Shown here: positions 1 to 6,993 of the stretch, one piece after another | Position numbering within the stretch: the stretch's first letter is position 1 | Layout of the letters: every line of letters begins with the position of its first letter | Source: Aquariibacter sp964433315 | GTDB lineage: Bacteria; Pseudomonadota; Gammaproteobacteria; Burkholderiales; Burkholderiaceae_C | Direction: 5' to 3' | Assembly: GCA_964433315.1 (NCBI GenBank) | Contig: CAYSQO010000032.1 | Coordinates: forward strand, 1 to 23,196 | DNA length: 23,196 bases | Program-made: the position numbers and the translations under genes | The notes under the pieces: generated by a model | Databases searched by the model: none | Told to the model about the DNA's origin: nothing | The model's input: only the letters and a program-made list of their open reading frames with translations

Positions 1-86
1 GCCCAACTCTGGGCCAGCAGCCCAGGATCGTTGCCATCGAGTACGACCACATTCATGGCGGACCGGGCGGGGGCCGGGCGGCTCAT
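1..86 (-). CDS. 5' end of a further gene of the malonate decarboxylase operon (truncated by window edge)
   Basis: An ATG at 86-84 overlaps the TGA stop of mdcG in an ATGA overlap, exactly as at the three preceding junctions of the operon, and the frame stays open to the window edge. Only 28 residues are visible, beginning MSRPAPARSAMNVVVLDGND; a second in-frame ATG sits at residue 11. The fragment lacks the GQGxQ signature expected near the N-terminus of MdcH (malonyl-CoA:ACP transacylase). By elimination MdcB, the triphosphoribosyl-dephospho-CoA synthase missing between mdcA and mdcC here, is the more likely identity. That is inference from operon logic only; no diagnostic MdcB motif falls inside the visible part. 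Confidence 0.55.
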   Translation of the reverse strand, partial: MSRPAPARSAMNVVVLDGNDPGLLAQSW

Positions 87-850
87 GCGGCCAGTTCCGC
101 CGGGGCCGCTGCGGGGCGGCCGATCCAGGGCATGCGGCCCTCGAAGCGTTCCAGGCTGGGTGCGTCCAGGGCCTGCTGGGCGGGCCAGCGGCGGTCGAAC
201 AGGGCGGGCACGGCGGCCTGCAGGGCCTGGCCGTCGATGCGCTTGACCAGCACCGGGCCGCTGGGCTGGCGGGCGCGCTGCTGGCGCCATTCGCGCCAGG
301 CGACGGCGCGTCCGTCGGGGAAGACCAGCTCGCCGTCCAGCCGCGGCAGGCCGGGCGCGGCCTCGAAGCCGGCCAGGGCGGCGGCGGCGCGGTCGGCTTC
401 GGCGCTGTCGGCCACGGCCAGCCAGAGGTCGAGGTCGGAGCCCGGCCGCAGGTGGTCCAGGCCGGTGATCAGCTGCCAGCCGTGGCTGCCGTAGACCCGC
501 GCCTGCAGGCCCAGCCCGTGCAGCGCGAGGGCGAGGCGGCGGAAGGGGGCGCGGTGCCAGCGCGGCAGGCTGCGGATCAGGGCGTCCAGGGCGGGGAAGT
601 CGTCGAGGAAGCGCAGCTCGCCGGGCGGCAGGCCCAGGGCCAGGCGCCGCCGGCCGAAGCGGGCCGGCGCCGGCAGGCCCAGGGCCAGTTCGCCCGGGGC
701 GGGCTGGCCGCGGCCGATGACCAGCGGCAGGGCCTGCCCGGCCCAGTGCTGCAGGGCGGCGCGGGCCTCGGCATCCCAGGGGCGGGCGAGCAGGCGCTGC
801 CAGCCGGCCTCCGTCGGCCAGGCGAGCTGGTGGCGGCGCAGCGGGCTCAT
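83..850 (-). CDS. mdcG: malonate decarboxylase holo-[acyl-carrier-protein] synthase (phosphoribosyl-dephospho-CoA transferase)
   Basis: This 255-aa protein is expected to transfer the 2'-(5''-triphosphoribosyl)-3'-dephospho-CoA prosthetic group onto the serine of apo-MdcC, making the acyl-carrier subunit active. The nucleotidyltransferase signature is visible as GSH at about residues 121-123 followed by GSDLDLW at 137-143, where Asp139 and Asp141 would bind Mg2+. The start is the ATG at 850-848, which overlaps the mdcE stop (ATGA); the frame is open further upstream, but that stretch lies inside mdcE. Its stop overlaps the ATG of the next gene in the same way, so translation is probably coupled. 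Length and position directly after mdcE match the family. Confidence 0.93.
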   Translation of the reverse strand: MSPLRRHQLAWPTEAGWQRLLARPWDAEARAALQHWAGQALPLVIGRGQPAPGELALGLPAPARFGRRRLALGLPPGELRFLDDFPALDALIRSLPRWHRAPFRRLALALHGLGLQARVYGSHGWQLITGLDHLRPGSDLDLWLAVADSAEADRAAAALAGFEAAPGLPRLDGELVFPDGRAVAWREWRQQRARQPSGPVLVKRIDGQALQAAVPALFDRRWPAQQALDAPSLERFEGRMPWIGRPAAAPAELAA

Positions 851-1551
851 GCGGCGCTCCGCACGCGCTGCATCACCTCGGCGGCCAGCTTGCGGCCACC
901 GCGTTCGGCGCCGTCGAGCGCGCGGCGGTCGGGCTGGCCGCTGGCGGCCAGGGCGGCGCGCAGGCCGGCGGCCAGGTCCTGCGGCGACCAGAGCGCGCGC
1001 ACGCCGCCCATGGCCACGTAGTTGTCCACCCCGGGGGCGAAGACGGGGTTGTCGCGCGACAGCTCGGCCAGCCTTTCCTCCGGCAGCTTGGTGACGCGGG
1101 CCATGGCGGGCAGGCGCATCACGCGGATCTCGGCCTCGGGCAGCGCGTCGCACACGTCGGCCATGAGGCCCGAGGTGAGGAAGCCGCCCGACAAGGCCTG
1201 GTCGTAGACCAGGCCGACGATGCGGTGGCCGCGCCGCCGCGCCAGGTCCACGGCCTTGCCGAGGTGGGCCATGGCGCGGTGGATGCCGAGCATCTCGTCG
1301 CGCCGTCGCAGCTGCTGGCCCTGGGTGTCGACCAGCAGCAGGATGGGCCGGCCGGGGTGGTCGCGCACGGTGTCCAGCACCGCGCGGGCCTGGGCCAGCG
1401 CGCGGGCCACGCCGATGGGCGCGTGGTCGGTGGTGCCGATGACGGCCAGGTCCTGGCCGTCGAAGCGGAGGGTGCCGCGCAGCACCTCGTCCTCGACCTG
1501 GACGTCGTGGCCGGGGCCGGCGAGGGCGTCGAGCAGGGCCTGCCAGTTCAT
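847..1551 (-). CDS. mdcE: biotin-independent malonate decarboxylase subunit gamma
   Basis: This 234-aa protein is the gamma subunit that together with MdcD forms the decarboxylase acting on malonyl-S-MdcC, giving acetyl-S-MdcC and CO2. It belongs to the carboxyltransferase/crotonase-like fold. Recognisable conserved stretches are DTQGQQLRRRDEMLG (residues 75-89), SGGFLTSGLMAD (121-132) and DNPVFAPGVDNYVAMGG (167-183). The start ATG at 1551 overlaps the mdcD stop by 4 bases and the stop overlaps mdcG by 4 bases. Some relatives carry fused beta-gamma subunits; here the two are separate genes. Confidence 0.96.
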   Translation of the reverse strand: MNWQALLDALAGPGHDVQVEDEVLRGTLRFDGQDLAVIGTTDHAPIGVARALAQARAVLDTVRDHPGRPILLLVDTQGQQLRRRDEMLGIHRAMAHLGKAVDLARRRGHRIVGLVYDQALSGGFLTSGLMADVCDALPEAEIRVMRLPAMARVTKLPEERLAELSRDNPVFAPGVDNYVAMGGVRALWSPQDLAAGLRAALAASGQPDRRALDGAERGGRKLAAEVMQRVRSAA

Positions 1552-2462
1552 TGGGGCGCTCCTTCCAGCGTGCGGGCGCGCAGGGGGCGCAGGGCGGCGG
1601 CGTCCAGCTCGGGCACGCGGGCGGCGTCGGGCACGCCGAGGGCGGCCCAGAAGGCCACCGGCTCGCTGCCGTCGCCGGGCCAGTCGGCCTCGGGCGCCAG
1701 GGCCAGGCGCTCGGCCAGCAGGGCGTGCTCGGCCTCCAGCGCGTCGAGGGTGACCGGGCGCGAGTCGCCCAGGCGCTCGAGGGCCGCGGCGCGGAAGGCG
1801 GCCACGTCGTCGTCGAGCAGGGCGTCGCAGTCGCCGCTCAGCCAGCGGTGCTTGCCGCCGGTGGTGCGCCAGACCAGGGCGCGGTCACGGGCGTCGAACT
1901 CGTCCACGCCGTGGCTGGCCTCGATCACCTCGGGGCCGGACATGGCGTGGCGGCCGACGTCGCTGATCAGCAGGTGGTCGGCGCAGTGCGCCACCAGGCC
2001 CATGCCGCCGAAGCAGCCGTTGGCGCCGCCGATCAGCACGATCACCGGCACGCCGGCGGCGCGGCAGTCCAGCAGGGCGCGCATGACTTCGGCCACGGCG
2101 ATCAGGCCGGCATTGGCCTCGTGCAGCCGCACGCCGCCGGATTCGGCCAGCAGCAGCACGGCATCCGGCCGCTCGGCCGCGGCGCGCTGCAGCAGGCCGC
2201 TCAGCTTGGCGCCATGCACCTCGCCCACGCCGCCGCCGAGGAAGCCGCCTTCCTGCGCGGCCAGCAGCACCGGCCGGCCGCCCAGGTGGCCGCGGCCGAT
2301 GACGATGCCGTCGTCAAAGGCGGGCGGCACGCCCAGCACGGCCAGGTGGGGGCTCATCACCCGCTCGGCGGGCGGCAGCCATTCGTGGAAGCTGCCGGGG
2401 TCGAGCAGGGCGGCCACGCGTTCGCGGGCGGTGCATTCGGCAAAGCTCAGGGGGGCGGTCAT
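1548..2462 (-). CDS. mdcD: biotin-independent malonate decarboxylase subunit beta
   Basis: This 304-aa subunit pairs with MdcE to decarboxylate the malonyl thioester carried on MdcC. It has the acetyl-CoA carboxylase carboxyltransferase-like fold. Glycine-rich loops that would form the oxyanion holes are visible: EGGFLGGGVGEVHGAKL (residues 71-87) and GGANGCFGGMG (145-155), with ESGGVRLHEANAG (107-119) between them. The ATG at 2462 overlaps the mdcC stop (ATGA) and the stop overlaps mdcE, so translation is likely coupled and subunit ratios held near equal. Its length fits the family. Confidence 0.96.
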   Translation of the reverse strand: MTAPLSFAECTARERVAALLDPGSFHEWLPPAERVMSPHLAVLGVPPAFDDGIVIGRGHLGGRPVLLAAQEGGFLGGGVGEVHGAKLSGLLQRAAAERPDAVLLLAESGGVRLHEANAGLIAVAEVMRALLDCRAAGVPVIVLIGGANGCFGGMGLVAHCADHLLISDVGRHAMSGPEVIEASHGVDEFDARDRALVWRTTGGKHRWLSGDCDALLDDDVAAFRAAALERLGDSRPVTLDALEAEHALLAERLALAPEADWPGDGSEPVAFWAALGVPDAARVPELDAAALRPLRARTLEGAPQ

Positions 2463-2779
2463 GGGCGCAGCTCCGCGGCGGCCTGGTCCAGGCGCAGGCT
2501 GACGACGGCGGGCGTGGCGCCGAGGTCGTGGATGGACACGCGCAGCCCGGCCAGCGGGTGGCGGCGGTGGAAGTCGGCCAGCACGGCGGCCCAGATGGGG
2601 CCGAAGCCGCGCGCCGAGGTCTCGACATGCACGCTGCAGCCCGGGGCGGCGTCCGGCTCGAACAGCAGCTCCAGGTTGCCGGAGCCCGGCACGCCGACCA
2701 GCACCGGCGCGAAGGCGCCGGCCGGCCGGCCGCCGGGGAAGTGGAAGTCCAGGGTTTCGAAGCCCGGGGAAAGGCTCAT
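2459..2779 (-). CDS. mdcC: malonate decarboxylase acyl carrier protein (subunit delta)
   Basis: This 106-aa protein is the acyl carrier subunit. Malonyl is loaded onto its phosphoribosyl-dephospho-CoA arm by MdcA, decarboxylated by MdcD/E, and the resulting acetyl is exchanged for malonate. The arm attaches to a serine near the N-terminus, most likely Ser33 in the sequence VGVPGSGNLELLF, which aligns with the conserved GSG/GDLE segment of MdcC. A good ribosome site (GAGG, about 7 bases upstream of the ATG at 2779) sits in the 16-bp gap after mdcA, so this gene can initiate independently. The stop overlaps the mdcD start. Confidence 0.94.
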   Translation of the reverse strand: MSLSPGFETLDFHFPGGRPAGAFAPVLVGVPGSGNLELLFEPDAAPGCSVHVETSARGFGPIWAAVLADFHRRHPLAGLRVSIHDLGATPAVVSLRLDQAAAELRP

Positions 2780-2795
2780 GGGATGTCCTCGAAGC

Positions 2796-4481
2796 TCACC
2801 AGTTGCGGAAGCGCCGGGGCGGCTGGTAGAGGCCGCCGGAGGCGCGCACCAGGTCGCGCATGCTGCGCGCGGCCAGCAGGTTGCGGGTGGCTTCGCGCGG
2901 GTCGATGCCGAGATCCTGCGGGCGGCGGATCACGCCGCGGTCGCGCAGGTTCTCGACCATGCGCGCATCGCGCGCCAGGCCGACCGGGGTGTAGCCGGCC
3001 ACGCCGCGGATGGCCTGCTCGCGCTCCTCGTCGCTGCGGCAGAGCAGCAGGTTGGCCAGGCCCTCCTCGGTCAGCACGTGGCTGACGTCGTCGCCGTAGA
3101 TCATGACCGGCGGCAGCGCCATGCCGGCCTGCTCGGCCAGCTGCCAGGCGTCCAGGCGTTCGACGAAGGCGGGCTGCATGTGCTCGCGGAAGGTCTCCAC
3201 CATCTGCACCACCAGCTTCTGCCCGCGCGGCGTGCCGGCCGCGCCGGGGCGGCCGGCGCGGGCCTCGCGGCCGGCCTTCAGCCAGGCCGGGCTGGCGTGG
3301 CGGCGGCCGCGCGCGTCGGCGCCCATGTTGGGCGCGCCGCCGAAGCCGGCGATGCGGCCCAGGGTGGCGGTGGAGGAGTTGCCGTCCAGGTCCATCTGCA
3401 GGGTCGAGCCGATGAAGAGGTCGCAGGCGTAGTGGCCGGCGGCCTGGCACATCGCGCGGTTGCTGCGCAGGCTGCCGTCGGGGCCGGTGAAGAAGATGTC
3501 GCTGCGGGCGCGGACGTAGTCCTCCATGCCCAGCTCGGAGCCGAAGGAGTGGATGGACTCCACCCAGCCCGCCTCGATGGCGGGGATCAGCGCCGGGTGC
3601 GGGTTCAGCGCCCAGTGCCTGGCGATCTTGCCCTTCAGGCCCAGGGCCTCGGCATAGGTCGGCAGCAGCAGCTCGATGGCGGCGGTGTCGAAGCCGATGC
3701 CGTGGTTCAGGCGCTGCACGCCGTACTCGGCGTAGATGCCCTTGATGGCCATCATGGCCATCAGCACCTGGATCTCGCTGATCTGCGCCGGGTCGCGGGT
3801 GAAGAGCGGCTCGATCACATTGGGCTGCGGCGCGACGACGACGAAGTCCACCCAGCCGCCCGGGATGTCGACGCGCGGCAGCGTCTGCCCCGGCCCCACC
3901 CACTCGTTGACCTGGGCGATCACCAGGCCGCCCGAGAAGGCGGTGGCCTCGACGATGGCCGGCGTGTCCTCGGTGTTGGGGCCGGTGTAGAGGTTGCCCT
4001 CGGCATCGGCCGCCTGCGCGGCCACCAGGGCGATCTGCGGGCTCAGGTCGATGAAGTAGCGGGAGAACAGCTCCAGGTAGGTGTGGATGGCGCCGATGGC
4101 GATGCGCCGCTCCTGCACCAGCCGCGCCAGGCGCGCGCCCTGCGGGCCGGAGAAGCTGAAGTCCAGCCGGCTGGCCAGGCCGCGCTCGAAGACGTCCAGG
4201 TGCTGCGGCAGGGCCAGCACCGACTGCACCATGTGCAGGTCGTGGATGCGGGCCGGGTCCAGCTGCACCAGGCCGTCGGCCAGGAAGTCGGCCTGCTTCT
4301 GGTTGTTGCCTTCCAGGGCGACGCGGTCGAAGGGCTCGATCACCGCATCCAGCAGGCGCACCAGGGCCTCGGTGGCGACACGCTTGCCTTGCAGGGCCGG
4401 GCCCAGCGCGGTGGCCGCGCGCGCCTTGCGCGCCGCACGCCGCGCGGCCTTGGCCTGCCAGTCTCGGGGGGCTTGGGTCAT
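2796..4481 (-). CDS. mdcA: malonate decarboxylase subunit alpha (acetyl-S-ACP:malonate ACP transferase)
   Basis: This 561-aa subunit transfers the acyl-carrier thioester from acetate to malonate, the first half of each turnover, using a CoA-transferase-like fold. Strongly conserved MdcA stretches include LEGNNQKQADFLA (residues 56-68), GNLYTGPNTEDTPAIVEAT (162-180), and, further on, FGGAPNMGADARGRRHASPA. Length is standard. It lies 46 bp downstream of the carrier gene and 16 bp upstream of mdcC. The ATG at 4481 is the only sensible start, yet the 20 bases before it are almost pure C/T/G without a recognisable ribosome site; translation may depend on read-through from matC or on another mechanism. 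Confidence 0.96.
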   Translation of the reverse strand: MTQAPRDWQAKAARRAARKARAATALGPALQGKRVATEALVRLLDAVIEPFDRVALEGNNQKQADFLADGLVQLDPARIHDLHMVQSVLALPQHLDVFERGLASRLDFSFSGPQGARLARLVQERRIAIGAIHTYLELFSRYFIDLSPQIALVAAQAADAEGNLYTGPNTEDTPAIVEATAFSGGLVIAQVNEWVGPGQTLPRVDIPGGWVDFVVVAPQPNVIEPLFTRDPAQISEIQVLMAMMAIKGIYAEYGVQRLNHGIGFDTAAIELLLPTYAEALGLKGKIARHWALNPHPALIPAIEAGWVESIHSFGSELGMEDYVRARSDIFFTGPDGSLRSNRAMCQAAGHYACDLFIGSTLQMDLDGNSSTATLGRIAGFGGAPNMGADARGRRHASPAWLKAGREARAGRPGAAGTPRGQKLVVQMVETFREHMQPAFVERLDAWQLAEQAGMALPPVMIYGDDVSHVLTEEGLANLLLCRSDEEREQAIRGVAGYTPVGLARDARMVENLRDRGVIRRPQDLGIDPREATRNLLAARSMRDLVRASGGLYQPPRRFRNW

Positions 4482-4527
4482 GGGGTCGGGGGTCGAAGGG
4501 AAGGGGCGGGGCGTGGGGCGGTGCGGA

Positions 4528-5805
4528 TCACAGCACCACGAAGAGCAGCCAGACCAGCACCGGGGCGATTACCGTGACGGCCGCGCCATAGACCATCAGC
4601 TGGCGGAAGAACACGTCGCGCGGCACGCCGCGGGCATTGGCCAGCACCAGGGCGCCGTTGGTGGAGAAGGGGCTCACGTCGACGATGGTCGAGGACACCG
4701 CCATGGCCGCGATGAAGCCGATGGCGCTGACGCCGTGGTCGCCCTGCAGGAAGGGCACGGCCAGGGGGATCAGCGAGCCCAGCACCGCGGTGGACGAGGC
4801 GAAGGCCGAGACCACCGCGCCCACCACGCACAGCAGCAGCGCGGCCGTCAGCGGCGAGGCCAGGCCGGCCACGCTGTGGCCGACGAAGTCGATGGTGCCC
4901 ATGGCCTGCATCACGCCCACGTAGGTGCTGACGCCGACGATGAGCATGATCTCCGGCCACGACACCTGGCCCAGCGCACCCTTCTGCAGGTTCGGCGCGG
5001 CCAGGGTCAGCAGCAGGCCGATGGTGATGGAGACGAAGCCGATGTCCTGCTTGTAGAAGAGGGTCAGCACGGCCAGGGCGGCCAGGCCGGCGACGGTGGC
5101 CCACTGCGTCCAGCGGGCGCCCTGGGGGGCGGCGGCTGCGGCGGGGTCGACCGCGGGCTCGGCGGCGCCGCCGGTCCCGCCGTCCAGCGCCACGCGCTGG
5201 CTCAGCAGCTTGGTGCCGCCCAGCATCACGAAGAGCAGGGCCGCCACGGCCAGGTTCACGCCCAGGCTGGCGAGCATGGTCGTCATCTCGCTCAGCGGCA
5301 GGCCGGCCTTGGCGACGATCTTGTTGGTGATGCCGCCGTAGATGCTGATCGGCGAGAAGCCGCCGCCCTGCGCGCCGTGGATCACCATCAGGCCCATCAG
5401 CAGCGGGCTGATGCGGTACTTGGCGGCAAAGCCCAGGGCGATGGGGGCGATGATGGCCACCGCCGCCGGGCTGACCGCGCCCACCGCCGTCAGGCCCGCG
5501 GCGATGAAGAACATGATCCAGGGGATGGCCGCGATGCGGCCGCGCACCGCGCGCACCGCCAGGCGCACCAGCCAGTCGATGGTGCCGTTGTTCTGCGCCA
5601 GGGCGAAGAGGTAGGTGATGCCGACCAGGGTCAGGAAGAGGTCGGCCGGGAAGCCGCCCAGGATCTCCTTGGCCTTCATGCCGGCCACGAGGGTGCCGAC
5701 GAGGAAGGCGCCGACGAAGGCGATCACGCCCATGTTGATCGGCAGGGCCGTGGCCAGCACGAACATGGCGGCGAGGACGCCGATGGACAGCCAGTGGGAA
5801 GTCAT
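4528..5805 (-). CDS. matC: MatC-type malonate/dicarboxylate carrier (SLC13/CitMHS-like permease)
   Basis: This is a 425-aa hydrophobic membrane protein with roughly a dozen predicted spans in two halves, separated by a charged Ala/Gly/Pro linker at about residues 206-231. The N-terminal half resembles the MatC N-terminal domain (PINMGVIAFVGAFLVGTL at 22-39; HGAQGGGFSPISIYGG at 143-158) and the C-terminal half repeats the fold (GVSTYVGVMQAMGTIDF; STIVDVSPFSTNGAL). Placement immediately before mdcA argues for malonate uptake, replacing the MdcL/MdcM or MdcF carriers of other operons. The start at 5805 is chosen because GGAG lies 7 bases upstream; the longer open frame to 5898 adds a proline-rich, non-hydrophobic N-terminus and is unlikely. 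Substrate is inferred from family and context. Confidence 0.9.
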   Translation of the reverse strand: MTSHWLSIGVLAAMFVLATALPINMGVIAFVGAFLVGTLVAGMKAKEILGGFPADLFLTLVGITYLFALAQNNGTIDWLVRLAVRAVRGRIAAIPWIMFFIAAGLTAVGAVSPAAVAIIAPIALGFAAKYRISPLLMGLMVIHGAQGGGFSPISIYGGITNKIVAKAGLPLSEMTTMLASLGVNLAVAALLFVMLGGTKLLSQRVALDGGTGGAAEPAVDPAAAAAPQGARWTQWATVAGLAALAVLTLFYKQDIGFVSITIGLLLTLAAPNLQKGALGQVSWPEIMLIVGVSTYVGVMQAMGTIDFVGHSVAGLASPLTAALLLCVVGAVVSAFASSTAVLGSLIPLAVPFLQGDHGVSAIGFIAAMAVSSTIVDVSPFSTNGALVLANARGVPRDVFFRQLMVYGAAVTVIAPVLVWLLFVVL

Positions 5806-5912
5806 GTCTTGTCTCCAGGGTGTTCTTGGACGAGCCCCTGTCCGCGGCGGGCGGGGCTTCTGGGACGTGACGGTAGGGGGGCGGCCCGGGCCGATCAATC
5901 AAGCGGCCCCGG

Positions 5913-5939
5913 CGATCTTTACGCCGGGCGTAACGATCG
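5913..5939. promoter_or_regulatory. 27-bp palindrome, candidate LysR operator of the malonate operon
   Basis: The core TTACGCCGGGCGTAA (5919-5933) is a perfect 15-bp dyad around 5926. After one mismatched pair it continues into flanking CGATC / GATCG arms, giving 12 of 13 base pairs matched. It contains the T-N11-A arrangement typical of LysR-type binding sites. It sits 5 bp past the regulator's stop codon and about 110 bp upstream of the matC start. No T-tract follows on the minus strand, so an operator is favoured over a terminator. Confidence 0.6.
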
Positions 5940-5944
5940 AGGGT

Positions 5945-6883
5945 TCACCCGGAGGTGGCGGCCGCCCGGCAGGTGCCGCGGCAGGCGGCCAGCAGGGCGA
6001 GCAGGGTGGGGTCGCGCTCGCGGGCGCGCAGCATCGCCAGGCCCAGGGTCTGGCGCACGCGGTGGGCCGGGGCCAGCGGGATCAGCTGCACCTTGGACGC
6101 GAAGAGCTCCCGCACCCGGCCCGGCAGCAGCGTGCAGCCGATGCCGCCGGCCACGAGGTTGACCAGCGAGAAGATGTCGCCGGTCGTCATCACCACCTGC
6201 GGCGTGCAGCCGGCCTGGCGGAAGGCGGCGCGGAAGCCGTCCTGGGTCGCGAAGCCCTCGCCCAGGCAGACGAAGGGCTCGTCGGCGCAGGCGCCCAGGT
6301 CGATCTCGGCCTGCGCGGCATGGCGCGAGCCCAGCGGCGCGGCGAAGTAGATCTCGTCCTGGAACAGCGGGGCGAACAGCAGCTCGGGGCCCGGGGCCTC
6401 GGGCTCGCCGATCAGGGCGGCGTCGATGCCGCCCTGGCCCAGCTGGCGCAGCAGCTCGGCGTTGGAGCCCAGCACCAGCTCCGACTGCAGGGCCGGCAGC
6501 CGCTGCTTCATCGCCATCAGCAGGGCCGGCACCGGCTGGATGGTCAGCGAGTACAGCGCCCCCAGCCGCAGCCGGTCGGCCGAGTAGCCGCCCGCCGCCC
6601 GCGTGGCCCGCACGCCTTCGGCCATCAGGCGCAGCACCTCGTCGGCGACTTCGCCCAGCACCTGCGCGGCCTCGGTCGGCAGCAGCTGGCGGCCCTCGTG
6701 GCGGAACAGGGCGCAGCGCAGGGCCTCCTCCAGGCCATGCAGCGCGCGGTGCACGCTGACCGGGCTGGTGCCCAGGCGCTCGGCGGCGCGCGCCAGGTTG
6801 CCGGTGTCGAGGAAGGCCAGCAGCGCCTCCAGCTTGCGGAAGCTGAGGCTTTCGTCCAGGGGCGGGCGCTCGCTGCGGGGCAT
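5945..6883 (-). CDS. mdcR: LysR-type transcriptional regulator, probable malonate operon activator
   Basis: This 312-aa protein has the LysR layout: a winged helix-turn-helix at about residues 14-75 (SFRKLEALLAFLDTGNLARA, then LGTSPVSVHRALHGLE), a linker helix, and a periplasmic-binding-protein-like effector domain at about 95-300. It is transcribed in the same direction as, and directly before, the malonate transporter and decarboxylase genes, with a palindromic candidate operator in the 139-bp gap. MdcR proteins of other malonate operons are LysR members that activate in response to malonate. The symbol rests on this context; the ligand is not visible in the sequence. The ATG at 6883 has only a weak ribosome site, so a slightly shorter start is possible. 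Confidence 0.85.
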   Translation of the reverse strand: MPRSERPPLDESLSFRKLEALLAFLDTGNLARAAERLGTSPVSVHRALHGLEEALRCALFRHEGRQLLPTEAAQVLGEVADEVLRLMAEGVRATRAAGGYSADRLRLGALYSLTIQPVPALLMAMKQRLPALQSELVLGSNAELLRQLGQGGIDAALIGEPEAPGPELLFAPLFQDEIYFAAPLGSRHAAQAEIDLGACADEPFVCLGEGFATQDGFRAAFRQAGCTPQVVMTTGDIFSLVNLVAGGIGCTLLPGRVRELFASKVQLIPLAPAHRVRQTLGLAMLRARERDPTLLALLAACRGTCRAAATSG

Positions 6884-6946
6884 CGCGGCATGGTAGCGGC
6901 CGCCTGCCGTGCGACGGGCGTCATGCGCGGCTCGCTATGCTGCGGG

Positions 6947-6964
6947 CGGCACGGCCCCGTGCCG
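6947..6964. promoter_or_regulatory. 18-bp palindrome in the kefF upstream region
   Basis: CGGCACGGCCCCGTGCCG is a perfect dyad ending 29 bases before the kefF ATG, in the 110-bp region divergent from the LysR gene. A TATGCT hexamer at 6936-6941 just before it could be a -10 box, which would place the dyad around the transcription start or in the early leader. It could be an operator or an mRNA hairpin. Confidence 0.35.
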
Positions 6965-6993
6965 TCCCGCCTTCTGCCCGCTGCGCTGCTGCC

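Noticed and set aside
1..86. Calling the truncated left-edge gene mdcH outright
   Set aside because: The visible residues show no GQGxQ-type transacylase N-terminus; operon position alone does not decide between mdcB, mdcH and another gene.
1551..4577. Plus-strand open frame of 1008 codons opposite mdcA, mdcC and mdcD
   Set aside because: It is the antisense shadow of the malonate decarboxylase genes, with the same low-information composition and no recognisable domain.
5913..5939. Reading the 27-bp palindrome as an intrinsic terminator of the LysR gene
   Set aside because: The uninterrupted dyad has a single central base, and what follows on the minus strand is GC-rich with no T-tract; an operator fits better.
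4081..6162. Plus-strand open frame opposite matC and the start of mdcA, very rich in His/Gln/Asp/Gly
   Set aside because: It is antisense to a membrane carrier with a clear fold; the composition is a codon-complement artefact.
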